From: Inia geoffrensis
Taxonomy: Eukaryota > Chordata > Mammalia > Artiodactyla > Iniidae
Direction of reading: 5' to 3'
NCBI GenBank assembly: GCA_036417435.1
Contig: CM070909.1
Location: 13,114,597-13,178,596 of the forward strand
Length of the DNA stretch: 64,000 bases
The notes under the pieces were generated by a model, which searched no databases, had not been told where the DNA came from, and saw nothing but the letters and a program-made list of their open reading frames with translations. The position numbers and the translations under genes were made by a program. How positions within the stretch are numbered: position 1 is the first letter of the stretch; every line of letters starts with the position of its first letter. This document shows positions 1-10,835 of this stretch, in pieces.

Positions 1-1689
1 TGGAAGGTATGGGACAGGTGCCTCAGACTATTAATGGTCCAAAGATTCAACAGTCAGGCCAGAGAAGCTCTGATAATAAACAGGATTCTTTTCCAACCTG
101 TTGTCCGCATTCCTTACCCTTCTCCTGTCCAGAGGCCCTGCCGCCTGCCATAGAGAAATTCATAATGATGGTGAAAAGTTGCCAAACCCAGGAAATTTCT
201 CCAAGCAAATAACGATTGCAGTAAAGAGTGTTCAAGTTTGCAATAATCGTAATAATGAAAATGATCCTATTTTATACACCTAAAGCACTTCTCATCCCCT
301 AGTCTACTATTTAATAGGTGAGGTTTATGCATTTGCATATGCCTGTAGGAGGATGTGCACAGTGTACACTGAGTCCGTAAAGCGATTCGATGAAACATTG
401 CCCTCTGATTAATTTCCAGTGTTTATTCATCTTGCCTATTTTAAAATTTTAATACCAAATATTACATTAGCCTCCTCCCACTGTCATCAATTTCACCCAT
501 TTACATTTTTAGCATCAACGTTGTTACCTATTAATATCCAGTAGATGGCTAAGAAGTTGGGGGTCTCTTCCTGTGAGGATGTCATTTCATGATCAGAAAA
601 CTGAAGCAGAAAGAACTTGAGAGACAGGATCAAACAAGACATTTTGACATCGGGGGTTGTGCCTGATTTCTGTTATCTCTACTCATGCTCTCTGAGGTCA
701 GAAACTCATGAACCAGCACACTCCGAAGTACCAAATTCTGCAGAGCTGGAGAGTCTTGCAGCCACGGTGGCTCATAAACACGGCAAAAGAAATGTATTTA
801 ATTTGGGTTTCGGCCTCTCAAGGTGCCACATTAATCTCCTTTTGGCCTCTGCTCCCCTGGTGGGATTCCACTTAGGATGGCAGAGCCAGAGCTGTAGAGC
901 TCCCCAGGCGCTTTGAAGAGAAAGGCCCGTTTTGTGCAAAGCGAACCCGTACTCTTATTAAGGATACACGAGAAAATATCACTCGGCTTCCCAGACTGAC
1001 TGGGAGAGGCCACTGTGCTGGGAAACTTAGCCATTACTGGCCCTTTTTTAGGATCTTTGATCTCTTCTGGGATGATCAAGGAGAGGTGGGTGGAGGAGAA
1101 GAGGAGGACAGGGGCCACGAGAAGGAGAAGAGGAGAAGGAATTATAGGGAGGAAGTCAGTTCCGCACACATTCACTGACCTACGTGCTAGAGACAAAACC
1201 CCAGAAATAACCTCATCAATTATTTGCTGGATGGGGAAAAAAAAAAAGGGGAAAGGAGAATAAGGAGGCTTCTGGAACTGTGGTTTTCAAAGTGTGACAG
1301 CCAGACCAGCAGCAGCAGCATCACCCAGGATCTTGTAAGAAAGTGCAAAATTTTGTGGCACGGGAAGGCGCACAAACAGAACCTTTCAGTATCAGGTCCT
1401 AAGGAACAGTGTGGAGATGTGCTAGGGAATGCTGGGAAAACAGCATGGGGTCACTGAGGCCACCTTGCGGGGGTTTGAAGAAGGGTTCCCGAACAACTGA
1501 AGGCTGAGCTCAGAGCTCAATGCCCAGATAGAGGAGTGGTCTAGAAAGCGTGCCAGCATCCAAGAGAACAGGGAAATGCAGAGTATGTGCTGGGAATTCC
1601 TAGCCCTTCGGTATCACAGGGAGTAATGGAAAAGGAGTGTGGCGAGGTAGACAGGTCCCTTGGGGCGTTGCCAGCCACGCTAAAAAGCT

Positions 1690-1890
1690 AAACATTATTC
1701 TGCTGGTAGAGTGGGAGCCACTGAAGATTTTTAACCTGGGACAAATGGGGTCTGACGGGTTTTAGATAGATCATTTCACTGGCAGTACGGTGGAGGTGGC
1801 CAGCTTACAGGTCATTGGAATTGTTCATGAAAGAATGGCAAAAGTCCAAACTAGGACAGAGGTACCAGGGAGGAGACAGACTAATTTGTA
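1690..1890 (-). mobile_element. L2 LINE fragment
   Basis: The stretch with GGGAGCCACTGAAGATTTT and ATCATTTCACTGGCAGTACGGTGGAGG resembles the reverse complement of L2. The copy is strongly diverged. Confidence 0.55.
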
Positions 1891-3384
1891 GACAGAAATC
1901 AATGGAACCTGATCAGTTATTTGCTGGATGGGATCTGCAAATTTTGTGCAAATTTTGTGGCCGGTCCCAGACCTTCAAATCAGTTACTGCATCACTGACT
2001 CTGAGGCTGGGGCCCCATAAATCTTCATGTTAACAAACCCTGCAGGGTATTCTGAGGCAAGCTCGAGTGTGGGAGCCAAACTCAGTAGAGTAACCTCCAG
2101 AATTTTGCCTTGGGTCCTTGGGTAAATGAAGTTGCTATATGCTGAGATAGGGAATACTCTAAAAGGAGCGGAGTGATTTGTTTTTGTTTTGTTTTCTTTT
2201 GTTTGAGGATGAGAAGAAGACCAGAAGTTAAAGAGAGGAAAAGAAGTAGGGTGACACCCAGCAAAGAGAAACAGAAAAAGAATTAGAGAGAAAGACGGGA
2301 AGAGAGGAAAGGTAGGAAGAGGTAATTTTCAGACCCCGCTTAAGATTAGCAGTTGGCAGAGGGAAAATTGTGAAAGCTGACTTGCTGCTCCTGGAGTAGC
2401 GATGGAACGGAGAATGCAGCCTGAATGGTGAGTTAGCAATTTTTTCACCCTGAATCATTAAAGAAATCTGAGTTGCCCACACTATCGATGGTAACATATC
2501 CTGCTTTTTACTCCAATGCACAGTAGCCATAATTTGGAAGGATTTGATTGAGGTCTTCCTCCTTTTGTTTGGCAGAAGAACTGGAAAGAATTTGCAGAAA
2601 CACAGGACCCAGGTTCACAGGCACTTGGGCCCAGGTCTTTCTTGTGTCACGGGTGTGATTAACGCCATGTTCAGGCAGCAGTGTAGACCATGGCAAGCCT
2701 TGGCCGACAGGTTGGAAAAGCCCTTCTCATGGCGACAAGACCTCAAGCAATTTGCCTTTCAAGTTGTCTGTCACCGTGCCAGGGTCAGAGCTCAATGTAC
2801 AGCCCACTGTGACCCCAGTGCATGCTTCCGTTGACCTGGGGAAGATGGCGGGCATAGTGGAGAATGATGTGCAGAGAGAGAAAGGGAGGTTCTGCTCTAT
2901 GGAGCGCCCTGGATGGGGTCAGAGATGGATAAAGTGACTAAGGAGAGGCAAGAACCTACACAGGAGGAGGTGGTAAAAGAGAAAAGTTCTGCCTGGATCC
3001 AACCCTGCATAATATAAAGAGAGATGAAAGGGCTTCCTCATCCCTTTGAAATGGAGTGACTTGTTCAGGACTTTCAAGTCTGAAAATAGAAGATTTAATG
3101 CAACGAGGAGGCCACTAACTCAGTTATGACAGGTGTATGGAAGCTTTCTCCTAATATGGTATCTGAAGATAAAAGCAGCCCAGGAGAGACATATATTTTA
3201 AGTGCCGTCCTCCTGATACAAATCCATCATCAGCTAGCCGTGCTTTTGACCGCCGTTTTCGCGGTGAAAATGGTTTGTGCCGATGAATCCGTGTGCTCAG
3301 TGCCAACATTTCCAAGCCCTTGGCTCTGCGACATCATGCTCCAACCAACCGCTCCTTTGTCTGCTCCAATTTCTTCTAGGTATC

Positions 3385-3560
3385 ACTGCCAGAGTGATTT
3401 TCAAAAGTAGGTCCCATGTTACACTTCTGTTCAAAAACCTGCAAAAGCTCCCTCTTGCCAACACAATTGAATTCAAACTTTCCAACTTGGCCAAGGTACG
3501 TGAAATTCCCAACGTTCCTGCCTGTCTTGCCTCCAAAAGCCACCAGTCATAATGGAAGTA
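3385..3560 (+). mobile_element. L2 LINE fragment
   Basis: The order AGAGTGATTTTCAAA, ACTTCTGTTCAAAAACCTGC and AATTCAAACTTTCCAACTTGG follows the L2 3' region in sense. The copy is short and diverged. Confidence 0.5.
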
Positions 3561-4257
3561 TGATGACACCCGGAAGGAGAGCAGTATCACTCATTAGCAC
3601 CAGATGGAAAATTCAACAATGGGTACATTTAACAGATGGAAAGAAAGCGGGCTCCTTGTAGACGCAGTATGGGCAATTTCCAGTGAAGTTTCCTTCACGC
3701 ATTTAGGGAATTTTTATAATAGAAGTTTCAGGTGGTACATATTGACAGGGGGGTTGGAAGGAGGAAGGTCTAGCCTAGAGGATGGTGCACTGCTGGGGTT
3801 GAGGAGATTTGATGTGTATTATGAACAGCCTATTCTAAAGGCGTATGTGGACTCTCTACCCAGGATGGGGATGAACCCAGAAACAGTGAGAGGGGCCTCC
3901 CAAGAGCCTGGAATCTTTTGCAGTAAATTATGTGCAGCCCAGCTCCTCGGAGAGAAGTCAAGCTCAGAATTTCCCATTACAGAAATGCCTCTGCGAGGAG
4001 ATGAGGGGACCCTGCCTCCCCCTCAACTGCACTCATACCACTAGTCCGCTGTCCGCTGTGGGCTCCCCATTACCTTCATAAACAGGTTTCCACGTTCTTC
4101 TTAAATAATGTGTGGTGTTGCCAAGAAGTTGACAAGCATTTTCTTGGGACTAGCAAACCACGGATGCAGGTGCCTTATCTCCAGGAGGATAGCTGAAGCT
4201 AGGACCCCAAGAAGGCACACAGGATGCTCCAATGCCCCCCTCCCAGTAGAGAGCCCA

Positions 4258-4440
4258 GAGATCTTGGTGGAGTCCCTTAACCTGCTCATGCTTCAATGTC
4301 CTCATCTGTAACCTGCACATGATGTAATACCAGTGCCCACACCACGAGATTGTGCTGAAGATTAAATGAGATGATATGTAAAATGCTCAGAACAGTGCCT
4401 TGTACTCAGTAACGCCCATGTAAGTGCTTGCTGCAGCTGC
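4258..4440 (+). mobile_element. MIR SINE
   Basis: It matches the second half of MIR: TCCTCATCTGTAA, then GATTAAATGAGATGATATG, then GCTCAGAACAGTGCC. Confidence 0.75.
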
Positions 4441-4455
4441 TGCTATTAGTGGTGG

Positions 4456-4680
4456 AAAAGACCGGGCTCTGGAGTCACATTTTCTGGGTTCAGATCCTGC
4501 CGTCACCTTGTTGACCTTGGGCAATAACTTCACCTTCTCTCTGTGTCTCTGATTCGTCATCTGTAAAATGGAGACGATAATATTTTTTTCTCATAGGACT
4601 GCAGGGAAGGTAGTGCACTTTGAACAGTGCCTCCTTCATATATATTAGCTCTTATGTATTTTAGCTATTAGTTTAATCAT
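4456..4680 (+). mobile_element. MIR SINE, nearly complete
   Basis: It contains GGGCTCTGGAGTCACA, GACCTTGGGCAATAACTTCACC and CATCTGTAAAATGGAGA in MIR order. It stands directly behind another MIR copy. Confidence 0.82.
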
Positions 4681-4930
4681 CTTAGTTTTCCTTCTCTCCC
4701 CATTATCTTTCTTTGCCACGCTCACCCCACACTCGTGTAGTTTCTTAAACTTTGGTACTTGATCTTCTTGAAAGGGTCAGGATTCCCTGAAATCTTCCTT
4801 CCTGTAAGTCCATTCTGCTTCATTTCTTGATCACTGGGTCATAGACTTACAACCCTGAGGCTTGGGTTCCACCCCAGAGACTCTGGTTCGAGTCAACGGC
4901 ACTGGGGTTCAGGCATTGCTAAGTTTTTTT

Positions 4931-5250
4931 TGTTTCTTTTTTAATAAATTTTATTTTATTTTATTTTATTTATTATTTTTGGCTGCATTGGGTCTTCGTT
5001 GCTGCACGTGTGCTTTCTCTGGTTGCCACGAGCGGGGGCTACTCTTCATTGCGGTGCCCAGGCTTCTCACTGCGGTGGCTTCTCTTGTTGCAGAGCACGG
5101 GCTCTAGGTGCACAGGCTTCAGTAGTTGTGTGGCGCACAGGCTTAGTTGCTCCATGGCATGTGGGATCTTCCCAGACCAGGGCTCGAACCCGTGTCCCCT
5201 GCATTGGCAGGCGGATTCTTAACCACTGCCCCACCAGGGAAGCTCCTTGG
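4931..5250 (-). mobile_element. CHR-type tRNA-derived SINE
   Basis: Read on the minus strand, it begins with the tRNA-like part (GCTTCCCTGGTGGGGCAGTGG) and ends in a (TAAAA)-rich tail near 4931-4975. TAAGTTTTTTT at 4920-4930 and again at 5251-5261 forms the target-site duplication. It differs from the four other CHR copies in the body after the tRNA part and looks like a distinct, probably older, subfamily. Confidence 0.88.
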
Positions 5251-5739
5251 TAAGTTTTTTTAAAGTGCTCCATTTTATGCTAATGTGCAGTTAGCGTAGA
5301 CCCGCTGGTCCAGGCTGATCGGAATCAAAAGAATGGAAGGAGGAGACAAAGCATGCTGGACCACCTCACAAATCCACCAATCCTTTTCTAAAGGAAGTGA
5401 TCATGGAGCCTTGGTAAGTACTCCAGGTTGACTTCGTGCTTTTGGAACCCTTACATCATCTTGAAGTACTCTCACCTTCAGCTCAGGTACCTGTGGTGAG
5501 ACCACTGCGGACCCCTGCTCAGATGTTCTGGGTTGGTGGGCAGAAGATGCGACTCTAGGGGTATGTGGCACTGACTTTTCAGCCACACTGTCTGAGAAAT
5601 CACTTGAGCTACAAAGGGAGAAATAATTCATCTCAGAGTGTTCCAGCTGCTGGACCGGAAACGTTTAGCATTTCTTTCTATATCCAGAGGCAGCTTTCAT
5701 AGGCACGGCAGAAGTTTCTTTGCCTCAGGTGAAGACTTT

Positions 5740-5995
5740 TGAACTTTATTCTGTAAACCGTGGGAAACCTATGAAGATTTGGGGCAGGAAAGCAATATGG
5801 TGACAGCAGCATTTTAAGAGGATGGATGGTGGCATGTAGAATGGATTGGATCAGGGACTGTCAGAAGGCAGTTGAAACCACGTAGGTGAGGAGTATTGGG
5901 AGAGAAGAAAGGTTGTGTGATGGGATGAAAGGACTGGGGTTCTGTGAACATGGTCTGTCAGAGATCAGCCTGGGGTTTTGAAGAAGGAGAATGAG
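5740..5995 (-). mobile_element. L2 LINE fragment
   Basis: TGGGAAACCTATGAAGATTT followed by AATATGGTGACAGCAGCATTTTA and GGATCAGGGACTG reads as reverse-complement L2. Confidence 0.55.
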
Positions 5996-6194
5996 ACCCC
6001 TTTCACCACATCACTGCCCCCCATAGCCTAAATTATGAAGCCCCAAAGCCATTTTCTCATCTCTCGTGCAGCAAGAAGTGTACTTAATCCCTAGAATATG
6101 GCCATTGTAGGTTGTACAGTGAGTAGTGAATGGACAAAAGAGCATGTATAAAGCCCACTGCCCAATGGGGAGGAGAGGGAAGGGTAGACATTAA

Positions 6195-6645
6195 AAAATA
6201 AATACATTAGTGGGCATCACATGAAGGGAAGTAAGCCAGACAGAGAAAGGCAAATACTGATATCATTTATACATGGCATTTTTTTAAAAAGGTCAAACCC
6301 ATAGAAACAGAGGGTAAAAAAGTGGTTGCCAGGGGCTGGGGGTGGGGAAGTAGGAAGAGATTGGTAAAAGGGGACAAACTTTCAGCTCTAAAATGTATAA
6401 GGTCTGAGGAGCTAATGTAAAACATGGTGACAATAGTCGATAGCATTGTAGACTTGAAATTTGCAAAAGAGAGTAGAATGTAAATGTTCTTACCCTCCAC
6501 AAAGGCAAGCATGTGAGGTGATGGGTGTTTTAATTAACTAGATGGGGAGACCCCTTTCACAATGTATACGTCTATCAAATCATCATGATGTACACTTTTA
6601 ATATCTTACAATTTGTCAATCATACCTCGATAAAACTTGAGTGAA
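6195..6645 (+). mobile_element. L1 LINE 3' end
   Basis: The series AAGTAAGCCAGACAGAGAAAGG, ATAGAAACAGAGGGTAAAA, GTTGCCAGGGGCTGGGGG, AACATGGTGACAATAG and TCACAATGTATACGTC is typical of a mammalian-wide L1 3' region in sense orientation. It ends near CAATCATACCTCGATAAAAC. Confidence 0.85.
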
Positions 6646-6714
6646 TGAATGAGTGAATGATAATGAGATAAATGCCATGCAGAGGCCTAAAATAAAATGA
6701 ATGATAGAGCGACT

Positions 6715-7960
6715 AATGACTATTTTAGGTGGTGGTCACCAATGACCTCACTGAGGACGTGGCCTTTAAGCTGAGGTCTGAATGGCTAGGAGGAACCAGC
6801 CCTGTGATAACTGCTGGAAGAACATTGCAGGCAGAGGGAACACAGCAAGAAGGTGGCCATGAGCTTGAAAAGTCTGAGGGACAAAAAGCAAGCTAGTGCC
6901 GCTAGAGTATATGATCCAGGGGAAGAGTGGTCTCAGATGAGGCTGTAGGAAGAGGCAGGGCCCGGGTCAGTTTGGGAATTGAAAGTCAGGTAAAGAAGTT
7001 AGCTTCTGTGTTATTCCAAGTGTGATAAGAATGGGAAAAGCAATTGGAGGAGTTTTGATAAGGAGTGTAACGTAGTCTGATGTACTTAGTTGAGAATTGT
7101 TTTGGCTGCTCTGTGAGAATAAAGTGTAGGCAGGGCAAAAATGGTAGGAATGAATTGCCCTACCAGGGTGGGAGTAGTAGAGATGGAGGGGAGTGAATTG
7201 ATCTGGAATATATTTTGATGATGGAACTGACAGGACTTGATGATTTAGGTGTGGTGGTGAAGGATAGGGAGAAATCAAGGCTACTTTATAGATTTGGCGG
7301 TTGAACAACTAAATGCTATTTACTGAGATTGGGGGAGTTTCAAGGAGTAGCAGTGTGACAGGGTTAGGTAATCTGAAGTTCTCTTTCTACCATCTTAGGT
7401 TTTAGGTAACTATTAAACTTTCCAGCGAAGAGGTGAAATAAATAAATATAAATATTTGACATAGGTATCTAGGTTTGGAAAGAGTAAAAGACTGAAATAA
7501 CGTTTAGGATAAAGGGGGGACTCAATGTAGGTAACACCATGAGGCTGGGTGAAGTTGCCAGGAAGAGTATATAGATAGAACAGAGAAGGGGGCCTGGCGC
7601 CAGCTTTTCGGCATATTGATAGTTGGAACTGAACACAAGAAGAAGAGCTGATAACATTATCTGTGAAGGACGGACAGGCCAGTGAGGGAGAAGGAATAGC
7701 AGGAAAGTGAGGTATCATGGAAACCAAGAAAAGGAAGTGCTTACAAATGGAGAGAGTGATCAGCTGTGTGGAGTGCTGAGACGGAGAGTATGATGAAAAC
7801 AGAGGCAACACGTGGTCTCAGTGGAATGGGAGAATGAGAGGGTTAGGCTGAAGAAAGTATACAAGGACAGGAAATGGAAGGATGGAAGTCCTTGAAGGTG
7901 AGAGCAGACGTTTCCAGAGCCCAAGAGAAGGCTTGTTTCTGGATAAGAGCCAGGAGGGAG
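6715..7960 (-). mobile_element. L2 LINE, long fragment
   Basis: Successive L2 signatures appear in reverse orientation: GGTCACCAATGACCTCACTGAGG, AACATTGCAGGCAGAGGGAAC, GAACTGACAGGACTTGATGATTTAGG and GGAAACCAAGAAAAGGAAGTG. The open frames on the minus strand here are L2-derived relics, not genes. Confidence 0.75.
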
Positions 7961-7999
7961 GGTGAAAGGCACAGATACTGATGCCAGAACGATCGCTCG

Positions 8000-8420
8000 T
8001 CTCCATACTTTTGAGTGTGTCCTTTCCTGGCTCAGGATAATTTTTCTTCTGTCTTCTCTCATTTCAACAGCACTCATTCTTCCAGTCCTTTCTCAAAGGG
8101 ATCCTCCTTTGTTCCTCCCCTTTTCCCACATGCTGATGCCTTTAGCCAGAAGTTATTTTCATTGCTCTCTTGTGGCACAATTTATACCATTAATATGGTA
8201 TTTATTACATATTGCCTTTTAGTGAGACATTTGTTCTTGGATCTCAGCTACTCCACTAGGCTTAAGGGCAAGGACCATCATTCCACAACTTGGTATTCTG
8301 GTCCAGGCTTAGCTTAGTGGTTTCCTGCCAGTAGGAGCAGTACAAATAAAGAATCCAGTCTCCTAAGCACAGGGGCTGGGTAGTAGATGCTCAGTAAATG
8401 TCTGTCGAATTGAATTGATG
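8000..8420 (+). mobile_element. L2 LINE 3' fragment
   Basis: The stretch ends GTAGTAGATGCTCAGTAAATG, as L2 3' ends do, preceded by GGGCAAGGACCATCATT and a pyrimidine-rich portion. It is diverged. Confidence 0.55.
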
Positions 8421-8609
8421 ACTCAACACAACGGGAGCATTGTTTTCTATTTCTCATGTGGATTTGTACTGATAGACAACTGTGAACCAGTGTTCCTGCA
8501 TATCTATTCTCTCTTCTTTATGAGGTTAAATAGTTCGAGCCCAGTCCAGTTCTTCACGAGAGACCATAATGACAATAATAATTTTAAAAACCATATAATT
8601 CTTACACTA

Positions 8610-8790
8610 TGACAAGCACTATTCTAAGTACTTTCTTTACATGTTTAACACATTTAATCCTCATAATAACATCAGGAAGTGAGTGTTATTATTCTCATTT
8701 CATAGAAGAGAAAACCATGATTTAGAGAAGTTAAACAATTGTCCAAGGTCACTCAGGGTGCTGGCAGCAGAGCTAATCAGCAACAATATT
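8610..8790 (-). mobile_element. MIR SINE
   Basis: It is reverse-complement MIR: AAGCACTATTCTAAGTACTTTC, TTTAATCCTCATAATAAC, and GTCCAAGGTCACTCAGGG. Confidence 0.82.
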
Positions 8791-9515
8791 TAATAAAGCT
8801 CATGCTTTTGACCAGTGTTTTCTAACTTTTGGACAATGATCCAGAATAAGAAATATTACACTACCACCTAGGACGAATACACACAACTCTGAAATGACAG
8901 TTTCACAGACGAATACTTCTCTTTGCTACAAGCAACGTTCTTTGGTATTTTTGGTTACATTTTATCCTATATTATTGCGTTACAAATGTTAGAACACCCT
9001 ACATTGATTTCGCAACTTCCTAATAAGTTGAGACTCACGGGCTGAAAAACACCACTCTAACCAATGTGCTTTACGGCCTCCCTTGGCTGGAATACGTGAA
9101 TGACTCTCAGTCGTTCCCTGCTTCTCCCAAGTCACTGGTCCAAGCTTTATATCTCTAAAAAACAAGTGTCCTAACTGGTATGCGTGGGAAATAAGACGCA
9201 CCGAAGCTGCTGTTTAATTACACAGTGTCGAGCGTAAGTTAAATGACATATTCCCTTCTGAGTTACAAGTAACCCAGCTACAGGATTGCTGGAGGATTAG
9301 GTAAGACAATTCTAATTGAAAAAGAAATATAATTACGTTCGGAGAGGTCAACTGCTCTGAGCCAAAATGCTCACTCATCCTGGGGTCTTTTCTCTTCCAT
9401 GTCACACTGACTAAGCAACCTTCGGTAGATAGATCCCTGAATTCAGTTTTTCTCTTCATTCCTTCCTTTAGTTACTAACTTACCAATTCTTTTATTTGGC
9501 AAAGAATCATTAAAA

Positions 9516-9722
9516 GTGGGACTTCCCTGGTGGCGCAGTGGTGGAGAGTCCGCCTGCCAATGCAGGGAACACGGGTTCGTGCCCCGGTCCGGGAAGATCC
9601 CACGTGCCGCGGAGCGGCTGGGCCCGTGGGCCATGGCCGCTGAGCCTGCGCGTCCGGAGCCCGTGTTCTGCAACGGGAGAGGCCACAGCGGTGAGAGGCC
9701 TGCGTACCGCAAAACAAAAAAC
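9516..9722 (+). mobile_element. CHR-type SINE
   Basis: It is a near-complete copy starting GACTTCCCTGGTGGCGCAGTGG, with the B-box region GGTTCGTGCCCC at about 9573 and an A-rich tail. The CpGs are well kept (GCCGCGGAGCGG, GCGCGTCCGG), which suggests a fairly young insertion. A clear target-site duplication was not found. Confidence 0.9.
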
Positions 9723-9784
9723 AAAGCGTATTTGGCCATTGAATGGCACAGATGGTGTAATGTTTCAGGAAAGCAGCGATGATG

Positions 9785-10500
9785 TGTGGAGTAGGGGTGA
9801 AACAGGGTGACCAGCACAGGAAGTGGGGTGAAAGCAGGGGTAGGTAGGTTGGAGAGCCATTTAGCAGGAGAGTGGACAGAGTGAGGGACAGTGTGGAGGG
9901 AGTGGACAGTGGCTCCCAGGTTCTGCTTTGGGTAGCCTGGGCAATAATAGTGCCATTTGCCAAGATAGTGGGTACAGGAGAGGGAACAGGCATGGAGGAT
10001 AAATTAACAAGTTCCATTTTAGAGAGGATGAACTTGAAGCCACCAAGAGCCCCCCAGGTATGCATGTAACAGGTGGGCAGAAATGTTATTCAGGAGCTTG
10101 GACATAGGTCTGCTTACAGGTACAGATTTGGAAACTATAGGTTCTGGTTCCAGCCGAAGCATTAGATGTAAATGAGTGTGTGTGTGTGTGTGTGTGTGCG
10201 TGCGTGCACATGCGCACGCACACGTGAAGTAAAATTAAGAGGGCTAAAGGCAATATTTAAGAGGTGGGCTGGAGAGGAGGAAAATTTTTTTTTAAAAAGT
10301 TCTGAAAGTATCAGCCAGAAAGATGGGAAGAAAATTGCCAGGGATTATCATTATGGACACCACAAAGGAAAAAGACCTTCAATAAGAAATTTTCAACAGT
10401 GTCAAATAACGTAGAGGAGCCCAGAAAGCGGTCACTGGTTTGCTCAGAGCAAGTTCTAGGGTGAGGCCAAGGGTAGGGGGCTAGGGAGGGAGGGAGTCAG
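9785..10500 (-). mobile_element. L2 LINE fragment
   Basis: Signatures of reverse L2 appear on both sides of a TG microsatellite: AATAATAGTGCCATTTGCCAAG, GAGGATGAACTTGAAGCC and later TTTTCAACAGTGTCAAATAACG. Confidence 0.65.
10176..10225. repeat. TG microsatellite with embedded inverted repeat
   Basis: (GT)n at 10176-10198 grades into GTGCGTGCGTGCACATGCGC. GTGTGCGTGCG at 10194-10204 is perfectly complementary to CGCACGCACAC at 10213-10223, with an 8-base spacer. The sequence is almost purely alternating purine and pyrimidine. Confidence 0.9.
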
Positions 10501-10589
10501 GTTGCAAGAAGGGGCAGCCCAGCATTGCAGTGGTGGGAGAGGCAGCAGTGGACAGCACACCATCGCGATTAGGGAGGAGACTCTGGTAA

Positions 10590-10725
10590 CAGATTTGTTT
10601 ATTCAACGGATATTGCTCAAATGTCCACTCTGTTTGGGGCATTTATCTAAGACCTATGGCTGTTTCAGTGAACAACAGAATAAAAATGAAAATCCCTTCT
10701 CTCCCCAAACTTACATCCTCAGATA
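10590..10725 (-). mobile_element. L2 LINE 3' end
   Basis: TTTGTTTATTCAACGGATATTG, then CAGTGAACAACAGAATAAAAATG and CTTACATCCTCAGAT, read as the L2 terminal segment in reverse. Confidence 0.65.
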
Positions 10726-10835
10726 ACCTGAGTTTGACTCCTGACTCTGACACTTCTTCCTTGTGTGGCCTTGATAAGTTATTTTAACTGAGATTAGTCT
10801 TAGTTTACCAGTCCATGAAATGGGTATGAGAACAG
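10725..10835 (+). mobile_element. MIR SINE fragment
   Basis: It shows GTTTGACTCCTGACTCTGACAC, TGTGTGGCCTTGATAAGTTA and CCATGAAATGGG in MIR order. It is diverged. Confidence 0.65.

Larger units (their letters stand above)
1..4257. other. Gene-free sequence, little recognisable
   Basis: Apart from the L2 pieces at 1690-1890 and 3385-3560, I see no gene, RNA gene or repeat I can name. The longest open frame, 146 codons at 3604-4044 on the plus strand, has no family resemblance and lacks a gene-like context. Confidence 0.6.
5262..9515. other. Gene-free sequence between SINEs
   Basis: Outside the listed L2, L1 and MIR copies, the stretches 5262-5740 and 8790-9515 hold nothing I can identify. Confidence 0.55.

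Noticed and set aside
3604..4044. A 146-codon plus-strand frame with no repeat recognised.
   Set aside because: No domain, no conserved motif and no gene context could be seen, and frames of this length are expected by chance in 64 kb.
7413..8077. Overlapping minus-strand frames of 132 and 105 codons.
   Set aside because: They lie largely within a reverse L2 relic and have the serine- and proline-rich look of L2 decay.
9475..10065. A 196-codon minus-strand frame.
   Set aside because: Its C-terminal half is the reverse strand of a CHR SINE and the rest is L2. The same SINE-derived peptide recurs at the other copies.
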